This document shows, in pieces, positions 25,669 through 34,554 of a stretch of DNA of 64,000 bases; positions within the stretch are counted from its first letter, which is position 1, and each line of letters opens with the position of its first letter. This stretch comes from Planctomycetota bacterium (GTDB lineage Bacteria > Planctomycetota > UBA1135). The notes under the pieces are model-generated. The model was not told the DNA's origin, searched no databases, and saw only the letters and a program-made list of their open reading frames with translations. The position numbers were made by a program, and so were the translations under genes. The stretch is taken from contig JAJFFB010000042.1 of assembly GCA_021776925.1 (NCBI GenBank), positions 1 through 64,000 on the forward strand. Reading direction: 5' to 3'.

Positions 25669-26541
25669 ATGGTCTCCCCTGATTCCCAAATCGTCGTCAC
25701 TGGTGCCGGGTTCTCCGAGCCGGGAGATGAAGGCGACGCCAGGCCCTTTCTGCGCACGCCCAAACTACGCAAGCTGCTCGGACCGTGGGACCATCTGGCA
25801 GTGCTGGCGGCCTCCCGGGCCATCGAGGCCGCGGGACTGCCAAAGAGCCTGGGCGAACGCGCCGGTCTCTATGTGGTGGTCGGCCACGTTCCAGCGCAGA
25901 AGGAGAACATGGAAGCTCTCATCGAGGGATCCCTGGACGAAAACGGCGAGTTCTCCGGCAAGCTCCACGCCCGCGGCGGATACCTCAATTTCAACCCGAT
26001 CTGGACCTTCCGCAGCCTGACCAATGCACCAGCCTTTTTTGTCTCCTCCTGTTTTGACATCCAGGGACCGTATTTCGTGACCTTTTCTGAGCCCGGCCAG
26101 TTCTATCTGGCCCTGGAAGAGGGGATTCACGCGCTGCGCGCGGGTCGTGCCGACATTGCCGTAGTCGGAGCCACCGTCGACCAGGACAACGAGATGGTGC
26201 GCTTCCACTACCGCCGTACACGTCCGCCGGTGGCCGAGGATCTGCTGCGCAGTGGCGCCGGTTTTCTCGTTCTTGAAACCGCCGAAGCGGCCTCAGCTCG
26301 TGGGGCCCAAGCGCATGCCGTGCTTAAGGACTACACGATCGGATACCGCACCCACGATCCATTAATGGAGTCCTTCGCCCAGGAAGAGACCTTCCAACCC
26401 GCCGGACCCTGCTCCGACGCTTTCTGGGGTCCGGCCTCCCTGCCGATATCGATCGCTCGCGCCGAGCCAGGAACCTTGCAGCACCAATTGCTCAGCCGCG
26501 ACGGGATCCAGGCCACCAGCTGCTGGGAGGTGCAGCAATGA
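25669..26541 (+). CDS. Half-length ketosynthase-like protein, copy 2 (chain-length-factor-like)
   Basis: A 290-residue paralogue of the product at 23082, with the same boundaries and the same missing C-terminal histidine motifs. The active-site region reads [17 protein letters not shown], so the nucleophile is absent here too. Copy 1 has [10 protein letters not shown] where this copy has FVSSCFDIQG; this Cys lies before the nucleophile position and is not equivalent to it. It overlaps the downstream KS by ATGA, repeating the coupling seen in copy 1. The conserved loss of the cysteine in two diverged copies argues for selection rather than decay. Confidence 0.78.
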   Translation: MVSPDSQIVVTGAGFSEPGDEGDARPFLRTPKLRKLLGPWDHLAVLAASRAIEAAGLPKSLGERAGLYVVVGHVPAQKENMEALIEGSLDENGEFSGKLHARGGYLNFNPIWTFRSLTNAPAFFVSSCFDIQGPYFVTFSEPGQFYLALEEGIHALRAGRADIAVVGATVDQDNEMVRFHYRRTRPPVAEDLLRSGAGFLVLETAEAASARGAQAHAVLKDYTIGYRTHDPLMESFAQEETFQPAGPCSDAFWGPASLPISIARAEPGTLQHQLLSRDGIQATSCWEVQQ

Positions 26542-27752
26542 GACATCGCGTCGTCATCACCGGCATCGGCGCGCTGCTGCCCAACGGCAACGACCCCGAG
26601 ACCTACCGCGATAACCTGATCGCGGGCCATTCCGGCGCCGGTCCGATCACCGTTTTCGACGCCGGCGACATGCCCACCCGCATCGCCGCCGAGGTCAAGT
26701 GGGATGGTCTGCTGGTCGCCGATGACCGCCGCACCACCTTCGCCCTTGAAGCCGCGCGCCAGGCTTTCGAGAACGCCCACCGCTGCGGCACCGCCCCGCA
26801 CGGCGACGGCCGTCTGTGCATGGGCGTCGGCCTCGAGATTTTCTCGCCAACCGACCTGGCGCAGATGCAGCGCCCCGATTTCGAATTGCCTGAGGTACTG
26901 GCCAAGCGCCTGAAGTTCTTGCACATGCCCGGGGACCTGGTGCCCCACGTGGTGTCCGAGCGCTACGGCTTCGGCCTCCCTCCGCTGGTCATGATCTCGA
27001 CCTGTGCCGGCAGTGCCGACGCCATCGGTTCGGCCTATCGCGAAGTGGCCAGCGGTCGGCAACGCTGGATGATGAGCGGCGGCACAGATTCGATGATCAG
27101 CCCGCTCGGAATCACCGCGTTCTCCAAGCTGTGTACCCTGAGCACCAAGAACGAGGTGCCCGCCGAAGCACCCAAGCCGTTCAGCCGCGACCGCGACGGA
27201 TTCGTCATGGGCGAAGGCGCTGGAATGCTGATGCTGGAGCGCCTAGAAGACGCCAAGGCGCGCGGTGCCGAAATCTACGGCGAAATCGTCGGCTACGGCA
27301 ACTCTCTCGACGCCTTTGGCATCAGCGAACCTCATCCAGAGGGGCGCGGAGCCTTGCAGGCGATGCAGCGTGCACTTGCAGACGCGTGCCTGCACGCCGA
27401 TCAGATCGACGTCATCAACGGCCACGCCACTGGCACGCGCAAGAACGATCCGATCGAGACCCTGGCGTGCAAGAACCTGCTCGGCGCGCGCGCACCGGAA
27501 GTGCCGATCTGCGCGACCAAATCGATGATCGGCCACCTCGTGGCAGGGTCCGGCGTGGCCGAATTTGTGGCCACCGTGATGTGCATGAACGCGGATATGG
27601 TCCACCCCACCCTGAACCTGCACGATCCGGATCCGGAATGTGACCTGGACTACGTGCCTTTGGTCGCCCGCCCCCACAAGACAACGATTGCGATGTGCAA
27701 TTCTTTCGGCTTCGGTGGCATGAACGCTTCGATCCTGGTGCGCAAGCTGTAA
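26538..27752 (+). CDS. Beta-ketoacyl synthase (FabF-like), copy 2
   Basis: A 404-residue paralogue of the KS at 23948. It has Cys in ISTCAGSADAIG, His in INGHATGTRKND and His in SMIGHLVAGSG, so it is predicted active. The residues around the cysteine differ from copy 1 (ACASS against TCAGS), hinting at a different acyl preference. It is the last gene of the duplicated module; a pseudogene converges on it 29 bp downstream. Confidence 0.92.
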   Translation: MRHRVVITGIGALLPNGNDPETYRDNLIAGHSGAGPITVFDAGDMPTRIAAEVKWDGLLVADDRRTTFALEAARQAFENAHRCGTAPHGDGRLCMGVGLEIFSPTDLAQMQRPDFELPEVLAKRLKFLHMPGDLVPHVVSERYGFGLPPLVMISTCAGSADAIGSAYREVASGRQRWMMSGGTDSMISPLGITAFSKLCTLSTKNEVPAEAPKPFSRDRDGFVMGEGAGMLMLERLEDAKARGAEIYGEIVGYGNSLDAFGISEPHPEGRGALQAMQRALADACLHADQIDVINGHATGTRKNDPIETLACKNLLGARAPEVPICATKSMIGHLVAGSGVAEFVATVMCMNADMVHPTLNLHDPDPECDLDYVPLVARPHKTTIAMCNSFGFGGMNASILVRKL

Positions 27753-27781
27753 CGCGGGCTGCTTCGGCGAGAGTTCGGGGG

Positions 27782-29316
27782 CTACTGCGAAAGTCCCAGG
27801 CGCAGCGGGGCGGACACCTGGATCATCCCTCCCGGCCCGAGCACAACGGCCAGGAAGTCTAATTCGGTCAGTCCGCCGGGCAACGGTGGAAGGTGTGACA
27901 GCAGCGCTTCGGCGGTGGCCCGTGAGGACAGGTCCAGTACGCCGTCGAAACTGGACACCGGGTATTGGCCTGGGTTCTGCCACAGGTCCAAGGTCAGCGG
28001 ATCGGGGTTGATCTCGAGATGGGTTCCGCGCACCACCACCCCTGGCGAGACGCCGGAATAGCCAGCCAGGATCTGGTAGCGCCAGCCGGGGGTCTGGCTG
28101 AAGGACTGCAAAGACAGGCGCAGGTCCGGCAGGTCGCCGGGATTGAGCGCCGGCCATGAGGCCGACAACGACGGGCGCGGCGCGGGTGCCAGCGGCAAGG
28201 ACAGGCTTGAGGGCGTCTGCCCGCCATAGGCCAGGCCAGCTTGAAAAGGCTGAGTCACCGGCAGCGCGCGCAGCACCGAGGTGCCATAGGTCAGGCGGTG
28301 CCAGGCCAGTTCTCGATGCGCAGGCGCAGGCGGCTGCCGCTGGGCAGCGGTTCGCTGAGGAAAGAAACCGCATCCAGAGGCACCACCTGCATCAACTCCT
28401 CGGGAGTCGGCAGCCACTGGATGTAGTCCATCACCGAAACTGGCAACAAGGGCTGATGAAGCAGGACTTCAGCACCGCTCTGTGCCGGCGGAACAGCTTC
28501 GAGGCGTTCGCCGTCGGCGAGATAGAAGGTCAGGTCGGTGGTCCCGGGCAGCGGCCAGGTGTCGCTTTCGAGCACGCTCCAGACGCGCTCGAGGTCGTTG
28601 TTGTGCCCCGGCTCGGTGGGGGTGGCGACGACGCGGAAGGGCGCCCAGTCTCCCTGCGGATTGGGCACCCCTTTCAGTTCCTGCTCGAAGAAGTGCGTGC
28701 GGCGGAAATCCATGGCCATGAGCTCGGCGCGATTTTCCGCGGTGCCGTGGCCGCCGACGCTCAAGGACAGGTATTTGCGCGCGCCGGGTGCGAACAGAAC
28801 TCCCCAATCTGGCAACGCCTGATTGACCGCGGCGAAACGGTCGTCCCAGGCCAGCGAGGCCATCACCGAAGTGGTCGAATCAAGCAACAGCAGCAGCGGA
28901 TCAAAGGCCGGATCGTCGAGCAGGTCGGCGAGGGCGCCGAATTCTTCGTTAACCAGAAAGGGCAGGACCGCGGCCAGGAAGGCGGGATCGTAATGGATGT
29001 TCCAGTCCGGATCAAACATCTGGCGCAGGATCAGTTCACTGACCGCGGTGCCCTGCGGCAGGAAATGGGCCGGTGCGTTTGGACCGAAGTTGGTCGGCGC
29101 GATCGCGTGCACTACCGGCACCGGGGAAAAGCGCCTCGGCGGCCTCCATGATCTCGAACAGGTCCAGGCGTTCGCGCGCGCCGAGCTACTCGCGGCCGTA
29201 GAAGCGCGGATCGTTCAAGGCCATGCCTTCGCCGTTGCCCGCCCCGGCAACGCCAGGAGCAGGCATACGGTCAGCGGCAGGGCGAGGCTAATCCTTCCAG
29301 GAATCGGGATAGTCAT
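27782..29316 (-). pseudogene. Degraded gene for a secreted protein of unknown function
   Basis: Original product of roughly 510 residues. The start at 29316 encodes a clear signal peptide (ISLALPLTVCLLLALPGRATA). The frame is then broken near 29230. It runs as NDPRFYGRE, a TAG at 29186-29188, then LGARERLDLFEIMEAAEALF. It shifts again near 29120 to PVVHAIAPTNFGPNAP and continues to about 28310, where a third shift joins RLRLRIE to ELAWHRLTYGTSVL and on to the end. Three frameshifts and one stop make this non-functional unless they are assembly errors. No family recognised. The start overlaps the end of the upstream propeller gene by 29 bp, indicating a former operon. Confidence 0.7.
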
Positions 29317-32300
29317 CGCCCGGGCCTTCGAGGGCTTGCAGACGCGCTTCTTCGGCGGCGAATCCACCGCCGGGGGGCAGGGTGGGGTCGGCCACGATGT
29401 CGAATTCGGTGGTCTGGGTGGTGCCGCCGAATTCCAGATGCACGATGTAGGTGCCGGCCGGAACGGTGCGCTGGAAACGCCGCCGGCGTCCGCCGCCCTC
29501 GCCCTCACGCGGCGCGCGACGCAGATCCCAGCTCAGCTCGTGCAGGCCGCCGCCGCTTTCGGCGTCGAGTTCGGCCACGGTCTCGCCGCGCACGTCGGTG
29601 ATCCATACGCGTGCAGCACCGGCGCCACGCCCGGCGAAGGAGTAGTAGATGTGCGCGCGGCGGTCCGGGTTCTGACCGACGAAACGGCGGGTCCCGCTGT
29701 TGCCGGCGCTGACCAGGTTGCGCCACAGCACCACGTCGTTGGGGGTGTAGAGCTTGGCGCGCTCCTTGACCACCTCGGCGTTCATCTGCCGCAAGTGGGT
29801 GACGTCGAGCACCCAGGCGCTGCGGCCGTGGGTTCCGGCGATGATCTCGCCCGACGACGGATGGATGCGGATGTCGTGCACCGGCACCGTCGGCAGATTG
29901 TTGTTGATGCGCGTCCAGCTCGCGCCGCGGTCGATCGACGCCCAGGCGCCGAATTCGGTGCCGAGGAACAGCAGGTTGGCGTTGCTGATGTCCTCGGCGA
30001 TGACGCGGGCGGAACCGGCCATGTCGGGAAGATTGGTGCGCAGGGAGCGCCAGGTGGTGCCATTGTCCTCGGAGAGCATGATCCAAGGCAGCGTGTCGTT
30101 GCTGCGGTGGCCGTCGAAGGTCACGTAGACGCGGCTGTCCTTGTGCTGCGAAGCAGCGATCGAACTGACGTGGAAGCGCTCCGGGAGCAGGTCGCCGAGC
30201 AGCGCCCACTCATGGCCGGCACGGTCGGGATCGGGACCGCCTTGGCGTCCGCCGGGTCCACCCGGACCTCGGCCTGGACCTCCCTGCGCGCGCGCGCCGC
30301 GCCCACCGGGTGCCGCACCTGCCGCTGCGGGTGCATCCTGGGTCGCCGCCGGCGGGGCGCTGAGCTGGGCGGTGAAGGGAATCAGCATCATGCCGGGTCC
30401 GGCGTCCATCTCGCCCTTCATGGAGCCCTTGTCGATGGTGCCGCTGAGGTCCATCGACATCGCATCGCTGGTGAAGCTGAAGGTGAGTTTGCCGCTGTCG
30501 GCGTTGAAGCGGCCCTTGCTGATCGGGCCGTCGCCGAATTCGGTGGACAGGTCACCGCTCACCTTGCCGTCTTCGCCGAGCTTGAGGTCGATGGTGAAGT
30601 CACCCTGGCCCTCAGGAATCTGCTCGTGGACGGCGGTGGCTTCCCACAGACCGGAGATCGGATCGTCCGCAGCTTCGGGTTCCTGCTCGGCAGCGGCCGC
30701 CGGCTCTTGTTCAGCGCTGACCGCCGGCTCTTGCTCGGTCGCCGCTTCTGGTGCAGGCTCCTGGACGTTTGCTGCAGGGGCACCGCCGCCTCTGCGGCCG
30801 CCACCCTCGCGAGGGGCACCGCCGCCACCGCCGCCGCTGAAGCGGCTCTGCATTTCGCTCAATTCCTCGCTGGTGACGTGGCCGTCGCCATCGCCATCGA
30901 GGTTGTCGAAGAAGTCGGCCATGCGCTCAGGCACCTCGCTCTTGCTGAGCTTGCCGTCGCCGTTGTCGTCGTTCTCCATCAGGCGCGAGGCAAAGTTGCC
31001 GCGTCCGCCGCCCTGGCCACCTCCGAAGCGACCGCCGCCGCCGGCCTGGCCGCCACCCCCGCGGGCGCCTCCGGCAGCCGGCCTGCCGCCGCCGCCGCGC
31101 GCGCCGGGCGCTGCGGTCGCGGTGGCAATGTCGGCATTGTCAGCCTGTGCGGGGGGGGCTTCACTTGGCATCTCGACCTCGAACAGGTCGTCCCAGGTGT
31201 GGCCGTTGTCGAGGGTGCGCCACAGAGCTCCATCGTCGGTACCCACGTAAAGGGTGTCCGAAACGCGCGGCGATTCGGCCAGCGCCGTTGCCGCACCGCG
31301 ATCGGTGCGTGAGATCTCGGGCGAGATCGCGCGCAGGTTGCCACCGCGATCGAGCGAACGCAGCACCACGCTTCCGGCGCTGTAGTAGATGCGCGAGTTG
31401 TGCGCCGAAAGGATGAACGGCGTGTTCCAGTTGAAACGGTAACGCTGACCACGCGGGGCCCGCGCCCGGATGCTGCCGTAGTCGCCGTTGGCGATGTTCA
31501 TGCGGTAGGTGAAGCCGTTCTGCGACTCGCCGTAGACCGTGTTCGGATCCTCGCGGTCGACGCGGGTGACGAAGCCGTCGCCGCCGCCGATGCGGAACCA
31601 CTCGCCGTTCACCGGGCCCGGGTTGATCGAAGACCGTTGCGGCCCGCCCCAGGAACCATTGTCCTGCAAACCGCCGTAGATCTTGTAGTCGCGGGTGTCG
31701 TCGGTGGTGATCTGATAGAACTGCCCGATGGCGACGTGGTTGTGGTGATCCCAGTGGTCCATGCGGTCCCAGGTCACGTAGATGCCGCCGTCGTTGCCCA
31801 ACACCATGTGGCGCCCGTCCTCGGGATCGATCCACATCGCGTGGTGGTCGACGTGCACGCTGTTGTCGTGGCCGTCCGAGGTGAAGGTCTTGCCGCCGTC
31901 ACTGGAGCGGTGCAGCCGCGTGCCGAGCACGTACAGGCGCTGATCGTCGCTGGGATCCACGTAAACGTGGCTGTAGTACATCGGCCGCGGGTTGATCGAG
32001 TTGATCCGCGTCCAGCTGTCGCCGCCGTCGTCGGAGCGGTAAACCCCGCCGTACTCATGACCGTCCGGTCCTTGCTGCTCCTGCACGTTGGCGACCTGGC
32101 CACCGAGGCCGAGGTGATAGGGGCCAGGAGGCGGTGGGGTGTCCTTGTCAGCCTCTTCTTCTTCCGCCTCGTCACCCTCCTCCGCCTCGTCACCGCCGTT
32201 GCCGTTGGGGCGGTCTTCTTCTTCGCTCGGCTTGCGCGCAAAGGTGATTTCAGTTTCCACGGTCTTGCGGTCACGCACCACCTTCATGCTCACCGTGGTG

Positions 32301-33391
32301 CCGGCGAGGTTGCGCCGGATCTGGTTGTTGAGATCATTCCAGGACAAGACGTCCTGGTCCTGGACCGCGAGCACGATGTCGCCGACCTGCAGTCCGGCCT
32401 CCTCCGCCGGGCTCTTCTCGGCAATCTGCGTCAGCCGCGCGCCGACGTCCGCGTTTTCACCGTTAAGGCCGGCGTAGGCCGCGTCTTCGGGCTCCTGGGT
32501 AATGCGCTCCGATTCCACCACGGCGAAAACCACATTGGGATCGCTCTTGTAGTAGTCGATACCGATGCGGCCGAGGCGGCCAGCGGGCAACCCCGTGCCG
32601 AGCTGCTGCCAGTTGGCGCCGCCGTCGGTGGTCTTCCACATGCCGGAGCCATCGCCCCACTTCTTGGCCGGGTCGTTGGTGTCGAAACCATCGCGCTGCC
32701 GTTCGTAGGTGGCGACCAGCAGCGTGTCGGGCTCGGTCGGGTGCATCTGCACCTCGATCACCCCGGTGAACTCGTTGACGAACAGCACGCGGTTCCAGTT
32801 CTTGCCGCCGTCGGTGGTCTTGTACAGACCGCGCTCTTCGTTGGGGCCCCACAGGCGGCCGAGCACGCCGACGTAGACCACGTCCGGATTCTGCGGATGG
32901 ATTTCGATCGCGCCGGTCTGGAAGCCTTCGCTGAGTCCCATGTGGGTCCAGGTCTGACCGCCGTCCTCGGACTTGTAGACGCCGTTGCCCCACGAAACCG
33001 AGTTGCGCGGGTTCTCTTCGCCGGTGCCGACCCAGACGATGTCGGGGTTGGATTTCGACACCTCGACGTCGCCGATGCTGGACACGGCCTCCTGCTGGAA
33101 CAGGTGCTCATAAGTAACCCCGAGGTTGGTGGTCTTGAGCAGGCCGCCGCTGGCGGTACCAATGAAATAGGTGCTGCGATCGCTCGGATGCGCGGCGATC
33201 GAGGTGATGCGTCCGCCCATGTTGGCGGGGCCGACGCTGCGCCAGTGCAGGGTGTCGGTCCAGTCCTTGGGCAGCGTCTGCGCGGCGGGCTCCTGGTCTG
33301 TGGCGATGGGCTGTGCTGCGCCGCGCGGGGCGAAGGTCGGCACGAAAGCCAGAGTGGCCACAAGAAGAAGGGAGAGATTTCGGGGCTTCAT
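29288..33391 (-). CDS. Giant secreted VPS10/BNR propeller with PDZ and EF-hand insertions
   Basis: A 1367-residue exported protein. Signal peptide residues 1-26 (LSLLLVATLAFVPTFAPRGA). The first propeller half is rich in Asp-box motifs (KSEDGGQTWTH, KTTDGGKNWNR, KTTDGGANWQQ). A PDZ-like domain is inserted at about 335-400 (EKSPAEEAGLQVGDIVLAV), then a very acidic EEE/DEAEE linker. The propeller resumes (RSDDGGDSWTR, RSSDGGKTFTS, HHAMWIDPEDGR). A Gly/Arg/Ala-rich region surrounds two EF-hands (DDNGDGKLSKSE, DGDGDGHVTSEE), followed by a small beta domain and the last propeller blades. It resembles planctomycetal glycosyl-hydrolase-like or sortilin-like propellers, but no catalytic set is visible. 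The ATG is fixed by a TAGGAT box 7 nt upstream. Confidence 0.88.
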   Translation of the reverse strand: MKPRNLSLLLVATLAFVPTFAPRGAAQPIATDQEPAAQTLPKDWTDTLHWRSVGPANMGGRITSIAAHPSDRSTYFIGTASGGLLKTTNLGVTYEHLFQQEAVSSIGDVEVSKSNPDIVWVGTGEENPRNSVSWGNGVYKSEDGGQTWTHMGLSEGFQTGAIEIHPQNPDVVYVGVLGRLWGPNEERGLYKTTDGGKNWNRVLFVNEFTGVIEVQMHPTEPDTLLVATYERQRDGFDTNDPAKKWGDGSGMWKTTDGGANWQQLGTGLPAGRLGRIGIDYYKSDPNVVFAVVESERITQEPEDAAYAGLNGENADVGARLTQIAEKSPAEEAGLQVGDIVLAVQDQDVLSWNDLNNQIRRNLAGTTVSMKVVRDRKTVETEITFARKPSEEEDRPNGNGGDEAEEGDEAEEEEADKDTPPPPGPYHLGLGGQVANVQEQQGPDGHEYGGVYRSDDGGDSWTRINSINPRPMYYSHVYVDPSDDQRLYVLGTRLHRSSDGGKTFTSDGHDNSVHVDHHAMWIDPEDGRHMVLGNDGGIYVTWDRMDHWDHHNHVAIGQFYQITTDDTRDYKIYGGLQDNGSWGGPQRSSINPGPVNGEWFRIGGGDGFVTRVDREDPNTVYGESQNGFTYRMNIANGDYGSIRARAPRGQRYRFNWNTPFILSAHNSRIYYSAGSVVLRSLDRGGNLRAISPEISRTDRGAATALAESPRVSDTLYVGTDDGALWRTLDNGHTWDDLFEVEMPSEAPPAQADNADIATATAAPGARGGGGRPAAGGARGGGGQAGGGGRFGGGQGGGRGNFASRLMENDDNGDGKLSKSEVPERMADFFDNLDGDGDGHVTSEELSEMQSRFSGGGGGGAPREGGGRRGGGAPAANVQEPAPEAATEQEPAVSAEQEPAAAAEQEPEAADDPISGLWEATAVHEQIPEGQGDFTIDLKLGEDGKVSGDLSTEFGDGPISKGRFNADSGKLTFSFTSDAMSMDLSGTIDKGSMKGEMDAGPGMMLIPFTAQLSAPPAATQDAPAAAGAAPGGRGARAQGGPGRGPGGPGGRQGGPDPDRAGHEWALLGDLLPERFHVSSIAASQHKDSRVYVTFDGHRSNDTLPWIMLSEDNGTTWRSLRTNLPDMAGSARVIAEDISNANLLFLGTEFGAWASIDRGASWTRINNNLPTVPVHDIRIHPSSGEIIAGTHGRSAWVLDVTHLRQMNAEVVKERAKLYTPNDVVLWRNLVSAGNSGTRRFVGQNPDRRAHIYYSFAGRGAGAARVWITDVRGETVAELDAESGGGLHELSWDLRRAPREGEGGGRRRRFQRTVPAGTYIVHLEFGGTTQTTEFDIVADPTLPPGGGFAAEEARLQALEGPGDDYPDSWKD

Positions 33392-33398
33392 TGTCAGA

Positions 33399-33404
33399 AT
33401 CCTA
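33399..33404 (-). promoter_or_regulatory. -10 box, leaderless arrangement
   Basis: TAGGAT on the minus strand, 7 nt before the ATG at 33391. Confidence 0.5.
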
Positions 33405-33489
33405 GGAGGGGCAAGCCGTGAAAGGATGACGGATTCAACATCCTAACCAGCCAACGCGAATGCGGCGTGCATTCCTTGCTTATCGGCAA

Positions 33490-34440
33490 TCAGTCTGGGT
33501 CAACCCAGAAGATTGCTCCAAAGCCGAATTGGAATTGAACCAGCGAAGAGGACCTGGGTTGCGGCGGAATCTGCCACCAGCGCGCTTTATAGATGCGCGC
33601 TCCGGGCAGAGTGCGGCTCCAGCTGAGATCAGGGTTGCGCACCGTCGCCGACCACCACTCCTGTTCGGCGCGCACCAGCAGCAGCGGCCGGTCGGCGCCA
33701 CTGGCGCTGAGGGACTTGATGGCGTCGCTGGAACCGCTGACCGGCAGCAACTGGAAGGACTCTTGGTCAGGATCAAAGATCCAGGCCGCGTCGCTGGTCG
33801 AGCACAACAACTGCTGATCCGGAGTGAGGCTCAGATCATGGCCACCATCGTCGGGCAGCGCAAAACGGGCCACCTCGACCAGCGGCGCCGGATCGCCGAG
33901 TCCGCGGTAGCGGTAGGCAGCCAGCTGACTGCCGCCAATGGCCCACAGGCGTTCGCGCGGTCCATCCCACACCACTCCGTGGGCGTCCGGGAAAGCAATT
34001 TCCTGAACTGGCGCGGTGCGGCTCTCGAAAAGGAAGACCTTGAGGAAGCCGCCCGTGGAGGAAGCGGTGACCACACCGCGGTCGGGCAGCAAATCCGCCG
34101 AGTGTGGATTGCCCCCGACGAAGGCGTGAAAAACGGCCGCCTTGTCCTTGAGCCGGATCAGGGCGACGCCGCCGCCGCTGGCGGTGGCGAGCACGAAGTC
34201 GGCGTTGAGCACCGGCTTGGCCTCGTCCGGATGCTGGAACCAGGCCCGCTCCTCCTCCAGGATCTCGGCCGAATCTGCGGCGCGCCATTCCCATTCGACC
34301 GCCTCGGCGTCGCTCCATTGCGGGTCGGCGTTCATCAGCAGCAGGCGGTGCTCAGCCTGTTCGCACAGGATGATCCGGTGGGTGGAGCAGGCCACCAGCA
34401 AAGGCAGCAGCCCAAGTAGGAGCAGGCGTGACCGACTCAT
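33490..34440 (-). CDS. Lipoprotein with predicted beta-propeller, possibly DUF6528-like
   Basis: A 316-residue protein with a lipobox (LLPLLVACS, Cys18), so lipid-anchored outside the cytoplasm. The mature part begins THRIILCEQAEHRLLLMN and shows repeated strand-loop units (GVVWDGPRERLWAIGGSQLAAYR, HDLSLTPDQQLLCSTSDAAWIF), as in a six- or seven-bladed propeller that binds small ligands. The resemblance to DUF6528 is from memory of its N-terminal pattern. The ATG at 34440 is supported by TAGGAT 6 nt upstream. Function unknown. Confidence 0.75.
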   Translation of the reverse strand: MSRSRLLLLGLLPLLVACSTHRIILCEQAEHRLLLMNADPQWSDAEAVEWEWRAADSAEILEEERAWFQHPDEAKPVLNADFVLATASGGGVALIRLKDKAAVFHAFVGGNPHSADLLPDRGVVTASSTGGFLKVFLFESRTAPVQEIAFPDAHGVVWDGPRERLWAIGGSQLAAYRYRGLGDPAPLVEVARFALPDDGGHDLSLTPDQQLLCSTSDAAWIFDPDQESFQLLPVSGSSDAIKSLSASGADRPLLLVRAEQEWWSATVRNPDLSWSRTLPGARIYKARWWQIPPQPRSSSLVQFQFGFGAIFWVDPD

Positions 34441-34446
34441 ATCCCG

Positions 34447-34452
34447 ATCCTA
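34447..34452 (-). promoter_or_regulatory. -10 box, leaderless arrangement
   Basis: TAGGAT on the minus strand, 6 nt before the ATG at 34440. Confidence 0.5.
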
Positions 34453-34510
34453 ATGGGATCCGGCGACCAGGGTGCCGGGCAATCCCGCCAGGACCCGCTG
34501 CGCCTCCGTC

Positions 34511-34539
34511 TTGGAAAAAACTACCGAGGTAGTTATTCT
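34511..34539 (+). promoter_or_regulatory. Sigma-70-like promoter
   Basis: TTGGAA (34511-34516), 17-nt spacer, TATTCT (34534-34539). The ATG of the next gene is 15 nt further on, giving a leader of about 8 nt. Confidence 0.5.
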
Positions 34540-34554
34540 GGGCGGACCATTCCA

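Larger units (their letters stand above)
22856..27752. repeat. Tandem duplication of an ACP/half-KS/KS module
   Basis: Two copies with a period of about 2.59 kb (23082 to 25669 and 23948 to 26538) contain ACP (-), half-ketosynthase (+) and ketosynthase (+) in the same order. They are diverged at DNA level but strongly alike in protein, so the duplication is old. Confidence 0.85.

Noticed and set aside
28291-28330. Programmed ribosomal frameshift joining the two halves of the broken gene
   Set aside because: No slippery heptamer or stimulatory structure is evident, and the same gene has further shifts and a stop.
29186-29188. In-frame TAG read as pyrrolysine
   Set aside because: It lies between two frameshifts in an obviously broken gene, so suppression is not needed to explain it.
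31400-33421. Plus-strand 673-codon and neighbouring 771-codon (28997-31312) open frames
   Set aside because: Antisense shadows of the GC-rich propeller gene, Ala/Val/Gly/Arg-rich without domains.
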